DNA of 64,000 nucleotides from Blattamonas nauphoetae (lineage: Eukaryota; Preaxostyla; Oxymonadida), in assembly GCA_033064195.1 (NCBI GenBank), contig JARBJD010000360.1, positions 1-64,000 on the forward strand. The letters are read 5' to 3'. The stretch's first letter is position 1. Each line of letters opens with the position of its first letter. Shown here in pieces: positions 40,572-50,820 of the stretch. Made by a program: the position numbers and the translations under genes. The notes below the pieces were generated by a model. The model was not told where the DNA came from and searched no databases. It worked only from the letters and a program-made list of their open reading frames with translations.

Positions 40572-43384
40572 TCATGATTGTTGTCGGTTCATTCCCTCTT
40601 GCCCTACATGCGAAAGACGAGTGGCGAGGTTAGCAAACAGACCAACAATGCGTTGAGAGAGATTGAGGTTCGAAACGATGAGGTTCTGAGCGAATTTGGC
40701 TGAAAAATGATGAAACAAGAAAATGAAACAGATCAATGAGTGCGAAGGAGGAGCGATGTGAACGGTGCGGGCGAGAAGAGCGATGTGAACGATGCGGGCG
40801 AGAGGAGCGATGTGAACGGTGTGGGCGAGAGGAGCGATGTGAACGGTGCGGGCGAGAGGAGCGATGTGAACGATGCGGGCGAGAGGAGCGATGTGAACGG
40901 TGCGGGCGAGAGGAACGATGTGAACGATGCGGGCGAGAGGAACGATGTGAACGATGCGGGCGAGAGGAACGATGTGAACGATGCGGGCGAGAGGAGCGAT
41001 GGGAACGATGCGGGCGAGAGGAACGATGTGAACGATGCGGGCGAGAGGAACGATGTGAACGGTGCGGGCGAGAGGAGCGATGGGAACGATGCGGGCGAGA
41101 GGAACGATGGGAATGATGCGGGCGAGAGGAACGATGTGAACGATGCGGGCGAGAGGAGCGATGGGAACGATGCGGGCGAGAGGAGCGATGGGAACGATGC
41201 GGGCGAGAGGAGCGATGTGAACGGTGCGGGCGAGAGGAGCGATGGGAACGATGCGGGCGAGAGGAACGATGGGAATGATGCGGGCGAGAGGAGCGATGGG
41301 AACGATGCGGGCGAGAGGAGCGATGTGAACGATGCGGGCGAGAGGAACGATGTGAACGATGCGGGCGAGAGGAACGATGTGAACGGTGCGGGCGAGAGGA
41401 GCGATGGGAACGATGCGGGCGAGAGGAACGATGGGAATGATGCGGGCGAGAGGAACGATGTGAACGATGTGGGCGAGAGGAACGATGTGAACGATGCGGG
41501 CGAGAGGAACGATGGGAACGATGCGGACGAGAGGAACGATGTGAACGATGCGGGCGAGAGGAGCGATGTGAACGGTGCGGGCGAGAGGAGCGATGGGAAC
41601 GATGCGGACGAGAGGAGCGATGGGAACGATGCGGACGAGAGGAGCAATGGGAACGATGCGGACGAGAGGAGCGTTGGGAATGATGCGGGCGAGAGGAGCG
41701 ATGTGAACGGTGCGGGCGAGAAAAGCGATGGGAACAATGCGGGCAACAGAAGCAATGCGAAGGATGTGCGCGGTAGAGACAATGTGAAGGATGAGCGCGG
41801 TAGAGACGTTGTTAAGGATGTGCGCGGTAGGGACGATGCGAAGGATGAACGTAAGGGGGACGATGCAAAGGATGTGCGCGAGGGGGACGATGCGAAGGAT
41901 GTGCGCGAGGGGGACGATGCGAAGGATGTGCGCGAGGGGGACGATGCAAAGGATGTGCGCGAGGGGGACGATGCAAAGGATGTGCGCGAGGGGGACGATG
42001 TTACGGATGAGCGCGGTAGGGACGATGAGAAGGCTGTGTACAAACAGAGTGTGGCTGGAGTCTGCTTGTTTCCGACGCGCGCGCCTGACTGTGGACTTGT
42101 TGGAGTGAGTGAGTGGGCAAGTGTGAACGTCTGAGTGTGTGTGTGCGTGCAGGAGTGTGTATGCGTGAGTGTGTGGATGTGCATATGCGCTGGTGCGATT
42201 GTGTGTGCGTAAAGCAAGGAGGAGGGAGATGAGTGTGGATCTCTTCGTCTGTTTCTGGTTCGTAATCAGGATCAGTTGAAGAGGCGTGATTCTGCCCAAT
42301 TCCAGAAGCGTTGGTGCGAACAGAGAACTGGAGAGGAACATGAACATCGTTGAAATGTTCTCAATGATGGTGAAAGCGATGCTGGTTGACGAGGATGAAT
42401 GATTTTTTGCGAGTGAGGAATGTGAGGGAGGAGTGGCGTTCTGAATGATCTCCAGGGCTGGTTCTTTTATTTCCTTGTTGAGGGTCTTGTCGCTGATATC
42501 CAGAATGGTGATGAGGAGTTTCAGGAGGTTGTGCTTGGTCAACACCGAGTCGTTAGTGGTGTAGAGGATGGGAAAAGAGTGTTTACCACGTTTTGGGGAA
42601 TCAATTGACGGAAATAGGCCGTTTATACAGAGTTTGAGCGAGGGGAGAGCAAGCTGTTTCGGATCCTCCAGAAAATTCAACGGAATGAATAAGGGCACTA
42701 ATCAGTCGATAAAATGCGATGAAGGCCAAACTGGTGACAAGTGAAATGAAGCAGAGCGAGTTTTGAGCGAAACGAGGAGTAAATTCCTTGGTCTCTTCTG
42801 TGATAACTTGAAGGAGTGGGAGACTGACTAAAAAGATGATCTCATTCAAGGTAGAGTCTTGGAAAGAAAGATGTGTGAGCGTATGAAAGCAATAAAAGCA
42901 GTGGTGAGGGAATGCAGCAGATGAGACCAGTCTTCACGAAATATTCGTTGTGATTGTGATCCGCTGTGAGCGGACCAACAAATATCAGAACACCTTCTGT
43001 ATCAAACATTGGATTTTGTCCAGAACCTACAATAAAGTGAATTAGAGGGAGATAAGGTTGACGAATGGAGATCACACTTGAAGTCGTTGCTATCGAAGTA
43101 ATTGGAACCAGAAATTAGTTCTCCATATATTCGTGGTTCTCAGTATTAATCATCGACTGAGAAAAGGGTGGTATCATGCCAAGTTCGACAAAGACAAGAC
43201 GATGTGATGATCCGAGGATTCTAGATGAGAAAAATAGCATTGTATGGACCTGAACATCCCCATTCTTGTTGATTTCGATTGGATTCATCACGTTTGTCCG
43301 TGGATTTTGCCGACTTTGTAGGATTATCGACAATCTGTGAAGAAGAACAAGATCAACATCATTATCAACACTCCCCCACAACAA
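40572..43384 (-). pseudogene. Host-like gene fragment carrying a coding-phase minisatellite
   Basis: On - , a non-repetitive coding texture runs through several frames: MNPIEINKNGDVQVHTMLFF (about 43285), GMIPPFSQSMINTENHEYM (about 43160), LPLIHFIVGSGQNPMFDTEG (about 43045), TKEFTPRFAQNSLCFISLV (about 42780), then FLEDPKQLALPSLKLCINGL and LLKLLITILDISDKTLNKEI (about 42670-42480). The last frame stays open through the 27-bp repeat array and emerges as FSAKFAQNLIVSNLNLSQRI to a stop at 40572. The helical Leu-rich character suggests an ARM/HEAT-like protein; I cannot name it. Frame changes may be introns or decay. No ATG at the start of the 708-codon frame (GTG). Confidence 0.5.
40748..42015. 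repeat. 27-bp minisatellite (about 47 copies)
   Basis: Tandem 27-bp units with core GATGCGGGCGAGAGGAGCGA and a short GTGAAC or GGGAAC link. From about 41755 it changes into a related 27-bp form (GATGTGCGCGAGGGGGACGA). Because 27 is a multiple of three, frames persist. The - strand reads a nonapeptide repeat of the type ARIVPIAPL / ARIVHIVPL in one frame and SPASFPSLL in another; the + strand reads NDAGERSDG-type units. The array lies in phase inside a longer host-like - strand frame. A GT-rich tract follows at 42120-42200. Confidence 0.95.
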
Positions 43385-45051
43385 TCCCTAATAAAAGGAA
43401 CTAGATCAACAACAACACTACCATTATCCCAAACCATTCCTCAACAAGAAGAAAATAATCATTAATACAAGCAACTCATGCACACTCTCCTTTCCCTTAA
43501 AAACAATGACAGGAAGAAGAAAGAAAACATCCTCTCATCTCCTCCGCAATCACCGACAATCGCGGCAAAGATTCACACAACTTTCGCCATTCTTAGTCTC
43601 AAATTCAGAAGGACAGATCAAGATTTTCCCTTTATTACAGTGGAAAAGGTAAAACTGCAAGCCTGATTGAAGACTCATTTTTGAAAAGTTGCTCCATTTT
43701 ACGACTTTTATCAGTCTTACATTTTCAAAAAATAGACGGTGAGAAACAGTCGCAGTGACATGATTAGAAAAAGAAAGAACATGGTTTGATCATCCTCTCA
43801 TCATTCCCCCATCGTGTCCAGACACTTTTCATTCCTACCACAGACAACATTAGCTCTTTCAAACTGTACGTCTTATTTCCTCCACACTCAGGCATGCGAT
43901 TCAGTCAGATTCAACAAATGTCACTTTTCAGCCAATTTATGATGTGTCGAGTTATCTTGTTCAGCTATGTTTTGCAGATCCTACAAATATTCAACCATCC
44001 TCACAAGGAGTCTTCCAACAGACGAGGTTCAGAGGCACCCTGAAGAGAATCAGACCCCTGACGTCTGTTCATATCTACAAGCGATATGATCAACTTACAC
44101 GAAATTCCACGTTTCCATAGTATTTCTTCCATTTTACTCAAAAATTTCAGACTCTTCGATTCTATCTGGTCGTGTTTTTCACATGGAAAATCTATTTCGT
44201 ATCACTGAAGCCGAATTTGTTGATCTTCGGACATGGTAAATCAATATTTCTGTCAAATGACAGAAGCACCTTCGAAGATGTTGATTTGGGGGATCACGCG
44301 GTGTCGAACAGAACTTATTTCTGTGATTCCAGTTCATCTTTCAATGTCTCGATCCTTCTGCCATTGGCTCTTTCTGCTCTGAATTCTGTTCAAATCATCC
44401 TTGGTCTGGGAAATCTCAGACTGACAAAGCTCAAACTTCCTTTTGCAGACAGGAATCTCCACGCCAAAAACTCTGCGACGGTCTCTCACTCTTGAACTCG
44501 AAAAATGACAATCCATGACGTCACACGCGATGATGTTACCTATTCACATTTGTTAGTATTGCGATTTAAAAACAATTCGAAAGGATGAAGTCGTTCTGGA
44601 TTCGAAACAATTCTATTTCCCCCTTTTCTCAGTTTATCTCTCCATTTCGACATCAATTCGACTTTTCTCTGATTTATCAACGAAAGTGTTAGCGAAACTG
44701 AAATTGAACAATGAAAATGAGTTTGATTGAATGAGATCCGATCCAACCACCAAGTGGTCAGTTTGTGTCCTCACGGACGAACAAGGCTGTTCTGACTCTG
44801 AGCGTCTAAAATATCACCGACTATCTCCCCGCTGAAGAGGATAAACCTTGTCTGAACTTCATTACATTCTTATCTCGTCCTTGCAGTTTTACCTTTTGCG
44901 CTGTATCTTCTTATCATTCAATCGGGAGAAACTTTCCCTTTCAGATTATATTATTGTCTATCTTTGATGTATTTACTTTAACAGAGTTTTCTAAAGACAA
45001 TTTGGTGTTTTCCATTTTTTCGAAGTCGCCCAGAAAATTATGGGTATTTTT
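43385..45051. other. hAT 2 right interior, no defined gene
   Basis: Contains weak coding-like stretches on both strands (for example - strand KFELCQSEISQTKDDLNRIQ near 44420 and KVELMSKWRDKLRKGGNRI near 44630), none with a recognisable family or clear limits. The last 22 bases before the terminal repeat match the left subterminal bases of hAT 1 in inverse orientation. Confidence 0.3.
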
Positions 45052-45062
45052 GGAAAGCCCTG

Positions 45063-46123
45063 ATCGCGATCCTTCTAAATGACTGCTGCTGGCGAAGTCC
45101 TTGAAGGGTTAAGTCTTGGGTGGGCATGATTTACGGGCACATCTAAGTGCTGCCAACATGAACCCCGGGGACAATCTTTCGATCATCCGTCTCCAGTCCA
45201 ACCTCCAAATCGTTCTGTGCATCAGTCACCAGGGCACCATTTTGCCTGAGTATCTTGGAACATTACGTCGAGGTCTCTGTACTTGAACTTGGCCAACAAC
45301 TCCTCTTCATATACAAATTAAAAAATCAGAAAGTTAAAAAAGTTTAACGTTTGTTTTTGGATCACCCATATCTCAAGAACTACTGCTCAGATCACTCTGA
45401 AAACATCAGAAATGAACTCAGCAGATCGGGATTGACCTTGGAAGAGGTTTGTGTGGTCGAAGCTCAAAATTGGATTTTTCAAACTTTGTCTGGATCTCCT
45501 CTTCATATACAAATTAAAAAATCAGAAAAGTAAAAAAGTTTGACGTTTATTTTTGGACTACCCATAACTCCGGAAATACTTCTCAGATCACACGAAACAC
45601 GTCGTATATAAACTCGTCAGACCGATATTAGGCTTGTCAGAACAATTTTGGATGATCGCAAAAATTAAGGTTAATTTTGAAAAATTCATTTTTTTATTAC
45701 CTTATATAGTGATGAAAAAAGTGAAAAAATCAAATTTGACCAAAACAATCCACGGATGCCCTAGATGCATGGGGAGGTAGTGCACGTCATTCTGGTGCAT
45801 TCTGGGCGTGCCCCTGCTCCGTGGACCTGTGGACCTGTGGACCTCCCAAAATGTAAATGAAATTATTTTGGCGATCCACCTGGGGCACCTGGGGCAGTCA
45901 ATAGGATTATCGAACGACTGCCAAATGATCGTACCGATTGATCTGGTCCTGGATCAACTGAAATCAATTTTTGGAGCTCATTTTATCACAATAAAGTAAG
46001 AATTAGGTCCAAAATTCATCAATAACGAAGAAGAAGGAAATGTTTGTTTTTGATGTCTAAATTGATTTATTCCGTGTTAACTGTGATCCTCGTAGGTATC
46101 GATTTTCGCCAACTATACTACTA
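45063..46123. other. Polinton copy B spacer with two orphan start boxes
   Basis: The same sequence is repeated in each tandem unit. It has two related ~200-bp segments, each starting CCTCTTCATATACAAATTAA and continuing with an A/T box and AGTTT(A/G)ACGTTT (45290 and 45495). A further single fold-back arm lies at 45815-45902. The 60-codon + frame at 45351-45533 recurs unchanged in the units, but it starts in the box and has no similarity to known proteins, so I do not call it a gene. On - a decayed frame (QNGALVTDAQNDLEVGLETD) is readable around 45230. Confidence 0.5.
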
Positions 46124-48093
46124 ACGAGATCACGAAAGATGAGATTTATGTCGAATCTGGAACTGTTGAATCCAATCACACTGACTTCATTTTGTGAAGG
46201 TATTTCAGGATCTTCGTAGTAGTTGTCTTGTCGAACTGTTTCTGCGTATTTGAAGAGTTCTCTAATCCATTGCTTCACAAAATCTTTTCCATCTCGAAGA
46301 TCAAAGTAGATTGACTTCACTCCTGATTTTGTTTTGATTGCTGATGCAACGGAGAGAGGCTTCAAGTGTGAGATCAGTTGTGTATTGTCATCCGAGAATA
46401 GATTGTCAAGAATGAGATCCTCCATTGTTTCCGAAATCGTAAGTGATGTAGTATTGTGTTGGTTTGAACTCGTCTTGTCTTTTGTGTGCCATCAAAAATT
46501 CATTCGTTTTATTGTTGAGGATATGTGGAACATACGGTCTTGGTGTTCGATCAAGTGCAATCTTCTTCACATGTTTTCCATCAAGTTCCTTACAATCAGC
46601 AAGATGCTTCTCATAATCTCTCGAGAAGTGTGAATCCTTCACTTGGAATCCTCTTGATTGATAATATGGACAGAGTTTGTATCCAGTGAGTTTCTCAGGA
46701 TCAGAAATGAACATTACATGAACAAGAGTTGGTGTGAGAGGAACCATGAGTATTGGAACAACTAGTGCATCATCGTTTTCGTTGACATACGATTGACTGA
46801 GGAAGTATCGTTTCTTATCCTCATCGTATTCATAGATGTGAACAGTTATATTTAGTATTTTCATTGTTTCTTCCATGTCTGATGCAATATCAAATCCAGG
46901 ATAGTTTTTCAAGTGTTCAGTTAATTGTTGTTGTGTTGGATTGGTTAGATTCTTGCATTTGGCAAACAGTCTATGAGCTTCAGCATTTCTGGTTTTGGCG
47001 GAATTTTATTCCCAGGTGTGTCTGGAAGTGTTATGTGCGAAACAGCTTGAAAGAAACAAATATTGTATGGTGAATCAATGTACTTGATATTGTGTTTCTT
47101 TATGTGTTCAGTAAGAATGGCGTTCGCTTTTCCAGCAACAGGGAATCTGTAAACAGCAACCAGAATTGAATGAAAAGCAATGAACATTGTCTTTGTATCC
47201 ATCAGAGTTCTCTCTTGTGATTCTTTGATAAGATTGATCGCATATTTTAAATATTCATCGATGTCTCCTTCACTTCGAATCACTGTTGGGAAACTCTTTG
47301 ATGTGTTCTCCAATTCTGGTCTGAAATCCTTGTATGTTGTCTCGTCTTTGTCTTTCCTCTCAACGATCTTACCGAAGTCAATACTAATCTTGAATGGATG
47401 ATCCTTCTCTTTTTCATACACTGCTTTGATGAATGTGGTGATTTCCTCAACGTTCATTAGATGATTGTGGAAGTACAACTGATATGGCTTTCCATTTTCA
47501 CTCACTTTCTCGATCTCATTCTTTTTGAACTTCCTACGTGCGTTTGTCAGACACTCATTGAAACCAAGTTTGTTTCGTGGTTCAGCGAGTAAGATGCACT
47601 CGTTAAATCCATCAAATTCCTTCACTTTTCTTGTTTCCATTTGTTCATTCTTTTTCTGAATTACCAACAGATTCTTCATCCAATGATCCATCAGCTTCTC
47701 TTCTATCGACTTCAGTTTCCGTGTGATCTTGAACACTTGCTTCTTCAATTCAGCTTCGTTCACTCTTGGATTTGCTTTCATATTTTGGATACTTGCTTTC
47801 ATTTCTTCATCAATCCTCTTGTGTTCATACTGATCTTCAGATGTCATCAGTTGTTGGTTTTCAATTTTGCTCAGAAATGTTGAAAGAGTCTCGCCAGGAG
47901 GTGACTGAAGATATCCGACGTCTGGATTCTTAAGCATAGACATGAGATATGCGTTCTGATGTGCGTAGTTTCTGCTGTTTGGATCATAGATGCGATCACG
48001 ACCATATTTATCCTTGAATTCAAATGTGGTGTCGGGAAATGGTTGTTTGATTTTTGTGATGGCAGATACTACAGACTTCAAAGGAGTTGTCAT
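46124..48093 (-). pseudogene. pPolB N-terminal remnant, unit 1
   Basis: Covers the polymerase start (MTTPLKSVVSAITKIKQPF), the OTU-like block (YNICFFQAV), the C2HC finger region and the exonuclease beginning up to NSSRFDINLIFRDL. The catalytic polymerase motifs are not part of the unit. Broken remnant. Very close to the copy-B polymerase at 19761-24030, of which it is a duplicate. The same bases upstream of its start codon show the empty insertion site of the 4,996-bp TIR element. Confidence 0.85.
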
Positions 48094-48245
48094 TTTAATC
48101 CAATTAAAAAAACAAAAAAGAAAAAAAGTTTAGCGTTTATTCTGTGTTGTTGGGAAATGATGATTACTGCATCAATACAAATACTTAATTAAAAATGAGA
48201 GCAATGAGCAAAGAACAAATAACAAATGCCGATTTTGAATAACTA

Positions 48246-48832
48246 TTGACTGTCCAAAAGTGGCCTAGGTGGCCTAGGTGGATCGCGAAATTAAATTGGG
48301 TTTTATTTTCGGAGGTCCACAGGTCCACAAGTCCACAAGTCCACAGGTGCTCAGAAATGGTCTCAAATTGATGATTCTATACAGCAGTTCTCTTCAGTTT
48401 TATTAATGACCTGAGTTAAATGGAGATAATTGTAGCATCAAAATAGAAAGTCCACACTACATAAAATTGATGTAATATGACAGCTCTGAGCACACAGGAA
48501 ATACCCACAAATAACAGTTTATTTATTTCTAACTAGATTGTGGACCTGTGGACCTGTGGACCTCCAAAAATAAAAACCAATTTGATTTCGCGATCCACCT
48601 AGGCCACCTGGGCCAGTCAATCGCCATTGGAATATAGCAATGAATTCCAACACCAATGAAAAGTTCACAAAATAAAAGAATAATGTTATTTGTCAGCTTT
48701 GAGCAAAGAATCAATGATAGTTTATTTATTTCTAACTAGATTGTGGACCTGTGGACTTGTGGACCTGTGGACCTCCAAAAATAAAAACCAATTTGATTTC
48801 GCGATCCACCTAGGCCACCTGGGCCAGTCAAT
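48246..48832. repeat. Fold-back repeat, unit 1
   Basis: Left arm 48246-48347 and right arm 48537-48620 are near reverse complements. Shared landmarks, read on + in the right arm: GTGGACCTGTGGACCTCC, CCAATTTGATTTCGCGATCC, CACCTAGGCCACCTGGGCC. The loop is about 190 bp. A second right arm lies at 48739-48832 after an extra ~200-bp segment. There is no coding capacity. It resembles a fold-back/MITE-like insertion between polymerase and small-protein gene. Confidence 0.8.
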
Positions 48833-48963
48833 CGCCATTGGAATATAGCAATGAATTCCAACACCAATTCAACGACCACTGAATTCACTATCCTCAATGT
48901 TCAAATCCTTTTTTCTCTCAGCAATTCTTGTTCAAGTAATGAGTACAAAAATATATGCTCAGT

Positions 48964-49570
48964 TTATTCCTCAACTTTAGAGCTATTTGTTTTGCCTCTT
49001 AGGTGTGGTTTTCTCTTTGCTTTGAACCATTCATCAAGTCTCACTTTGTAAACTTTATCCTCTCCAATCACCCGATAGTAAAACGGAACCATTACCTTCT
49101 GGTATTCACCAACGAGCTCACAATTGTATTTTCTCAATTCTTTTTCAACAAATGATTGAGTGTAGTGTTTGCGCTTCAACTCGTGTGTTCTTACTCCTTT
49201 CATCCAGTCTGATGGTTTAATCCTCCATTCAACTCCTTCATGAAGATACCTCACCACTAACTCTGATCTTTTGTATTCATCAACAAGTTCACCATTCTCA
49301 CTGTGCAGGGACTCAATGAATTTCTCTTTCGTGCAACAATCATCAAATCGATGATAAAGAGGGAGGATTGAGATGTGGTCGTGCTCCTTTAACGCATGAT
49401 GTGATGTATACTTGATAAATGTCATCTGGTTTATCTTCAGTTGCATATTCAAAAGTTCCCTGTGTCAGATATGATGTCCCACGTCGATTCAGAACAGGTT
49501 CAGTAATCAGAATTAAGTGTTCATTATTTAAGATGTCAATTAGTTTGCTTGGTGTTAAGAGGTTTGTCAT
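48964..49570 (-). pseudogene. Modular small protein, unit 1, broken
   Basis: Three-module protein as at 39277-39882, with the same module endings (PHLNPP, MKGVRTHELK, FKAKRKPHLRG) and the same start box upstream. Broken, one break. Differs from the 39277-39882 copy at scattered residues but is nearly identical to the copies in units 2 and 3. Confidence 0.75.
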
Positions 49571-50820
49571 TTTATACTAATTAAAAAAATGAAAAATAAA
49601 AAAAGTTTAACGTTATTTCTTGAAGTCCATGAATCGAACAAAGCAAAAATAACCGAAGAGAAGAGCCTTCACACGTTCGTACGAGCTTCCTATAGACACC
49701 CCGATACTCCTTTGGGGATCGTTCTATCGCGATCCTTCTAAATGACTGCTGCTGGCGAAGTCCTTGAAGGGTTAAGTCTTGGGTGGGCATGATTTACGGG
49801 CACATCTAAGTGCTGCCAACATGAACCCCGGGGACAATCTTTCGATCATCCGTCTCCAGTCCAACCTCCAAATCGTTCTGTGCATCAGTCACCAGGGCAC
49901 CATTTTGCCTGAGTATCTTGGAACATTACGTCGAGGTCTCTGTACTTGAACTTGGCCAACAACTCCTCTTCATATACAAATTAAAAAAATCAGAAAGTTA
50001 AAAAGTTTAACGTTTGTTTTTGGATCACCCATATCTCAAGAACTACTGCTCAGATCACTCTGAAAACATCAGAAATGAACTCAGCAGATCGGGATTGACC
50101 TTGGAAGAGGTTTGTGTGGTCGAAGCTCAAAATTGGATTTTTCAAACTTTGTCTGGATCTCCTCTTCATATACAAATTAAAAAATCAGAAAAGTAAAAAG
50201 TTTGACGTTTATTTTTGGACTACCCATAACTCCGGAAATACTTCTCAGATCACACGAAACACGTCGTATATAAACTCGTCAGACCGATATTAGGCTTGTC
50301 AGAACAATTTTGGATGATCGCAAAATTAAGGTTAATTTTGAAAAATTCATTTTTTATTACCTTATATAGTGATGAAAAAGTGAAAAACCAAAATTATCCA
50401 AAACAATCCACAGATGGTCTGGATGTATGGGGAGGTAGTGCACGTCATTCTGGTGCATTCTGAGCGTGCCCCTGCGCCGTGGACTTTGTGGACTTGTGGA
50501 CCTTCGCGAAGCTTAGGCTCTTTAGAGCCGATGTGGACCTCCCAAAAATAAAAACCAATTTGATTTCGCGATCCACCTAGGCCACCTGGGCCAGTCAATT
50601 GGATTGATGGATGACTACCAAATGATCGTGCCGATTGATTTGACCCTGGCTCGACTGAAATCAATTTTTGGAGCTCATTTTATCACAATAAAGTAAGAAT
50701 TAGGTCCAAAATTCATCAATAACGAAGAAGAAGGAAATGTTTGTTTTTGATGTCTAAATTGATTTATTCCGTGTTAACTGTGATCCTCGGAGGTATCGAT
50801 TTTCGCCAACTATACTACTA

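Larger units (their letters stand above)
40046..45062. mobile_element. hAT element 2, 5,017 bp, no transposase
   Basis: Ends CAGGGCTTTCC (40046-40056) and GGAAAGCCCTG (45052-45062), flanked by ATCGCGAT on both sides (40038-40045 and 45063-45070). Tandem units preserve the empty site with a single ATCGCGAT (for example at 49727-49734, followed by CCTTCTAAATGAC). The ends are the same as those of hAT 1, so that element's transposase could act on this one. The interior holds a - strand host-like coding region with a 27-bp minisatellite and no transposase motif, so it is a non-autonomous, cargo-carrying hAT. Confidence 0.93.
46124..50820. repeat. Tandem unit 1 of amplified Polinton segment (4,697 bp)
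   Basis: Order in the unit: pPolB N-terminal remnant, fold-back repeat with an additional right arm, modular small protein gene, spacer with two orphan boxes, distal fold-back arm, then CTATACTAC junction. The unit repeats at 50821 and 55309 with almost no differences, which implies recent amplification or ongoing homogenisation. The junction sequence (GTATCGATTTTCGCCA, CTATACTAC) recurs at the right end at about 59982-60008, where it continues into unrelated DNA. Confidence 0.92.

Noticed and set aside
45351-45533. 60-codon + strand ORF repeated at 50014, 54499 and 59198
   Set aside because: Identical because the whole 4.7-kb unit is duplicated. It starts inside an A/T-rich box, ends in the next box and has no recognisable motif or independent conservation.
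48164-48347. CRISPR-like look of the short GTGGACCT / GGTCCACA repeats
   Set aside because: Repeats are 9-11 bp and directly adjacent, without uniform spacers, in a eukaryotic element; they are part of the fold-back arms.
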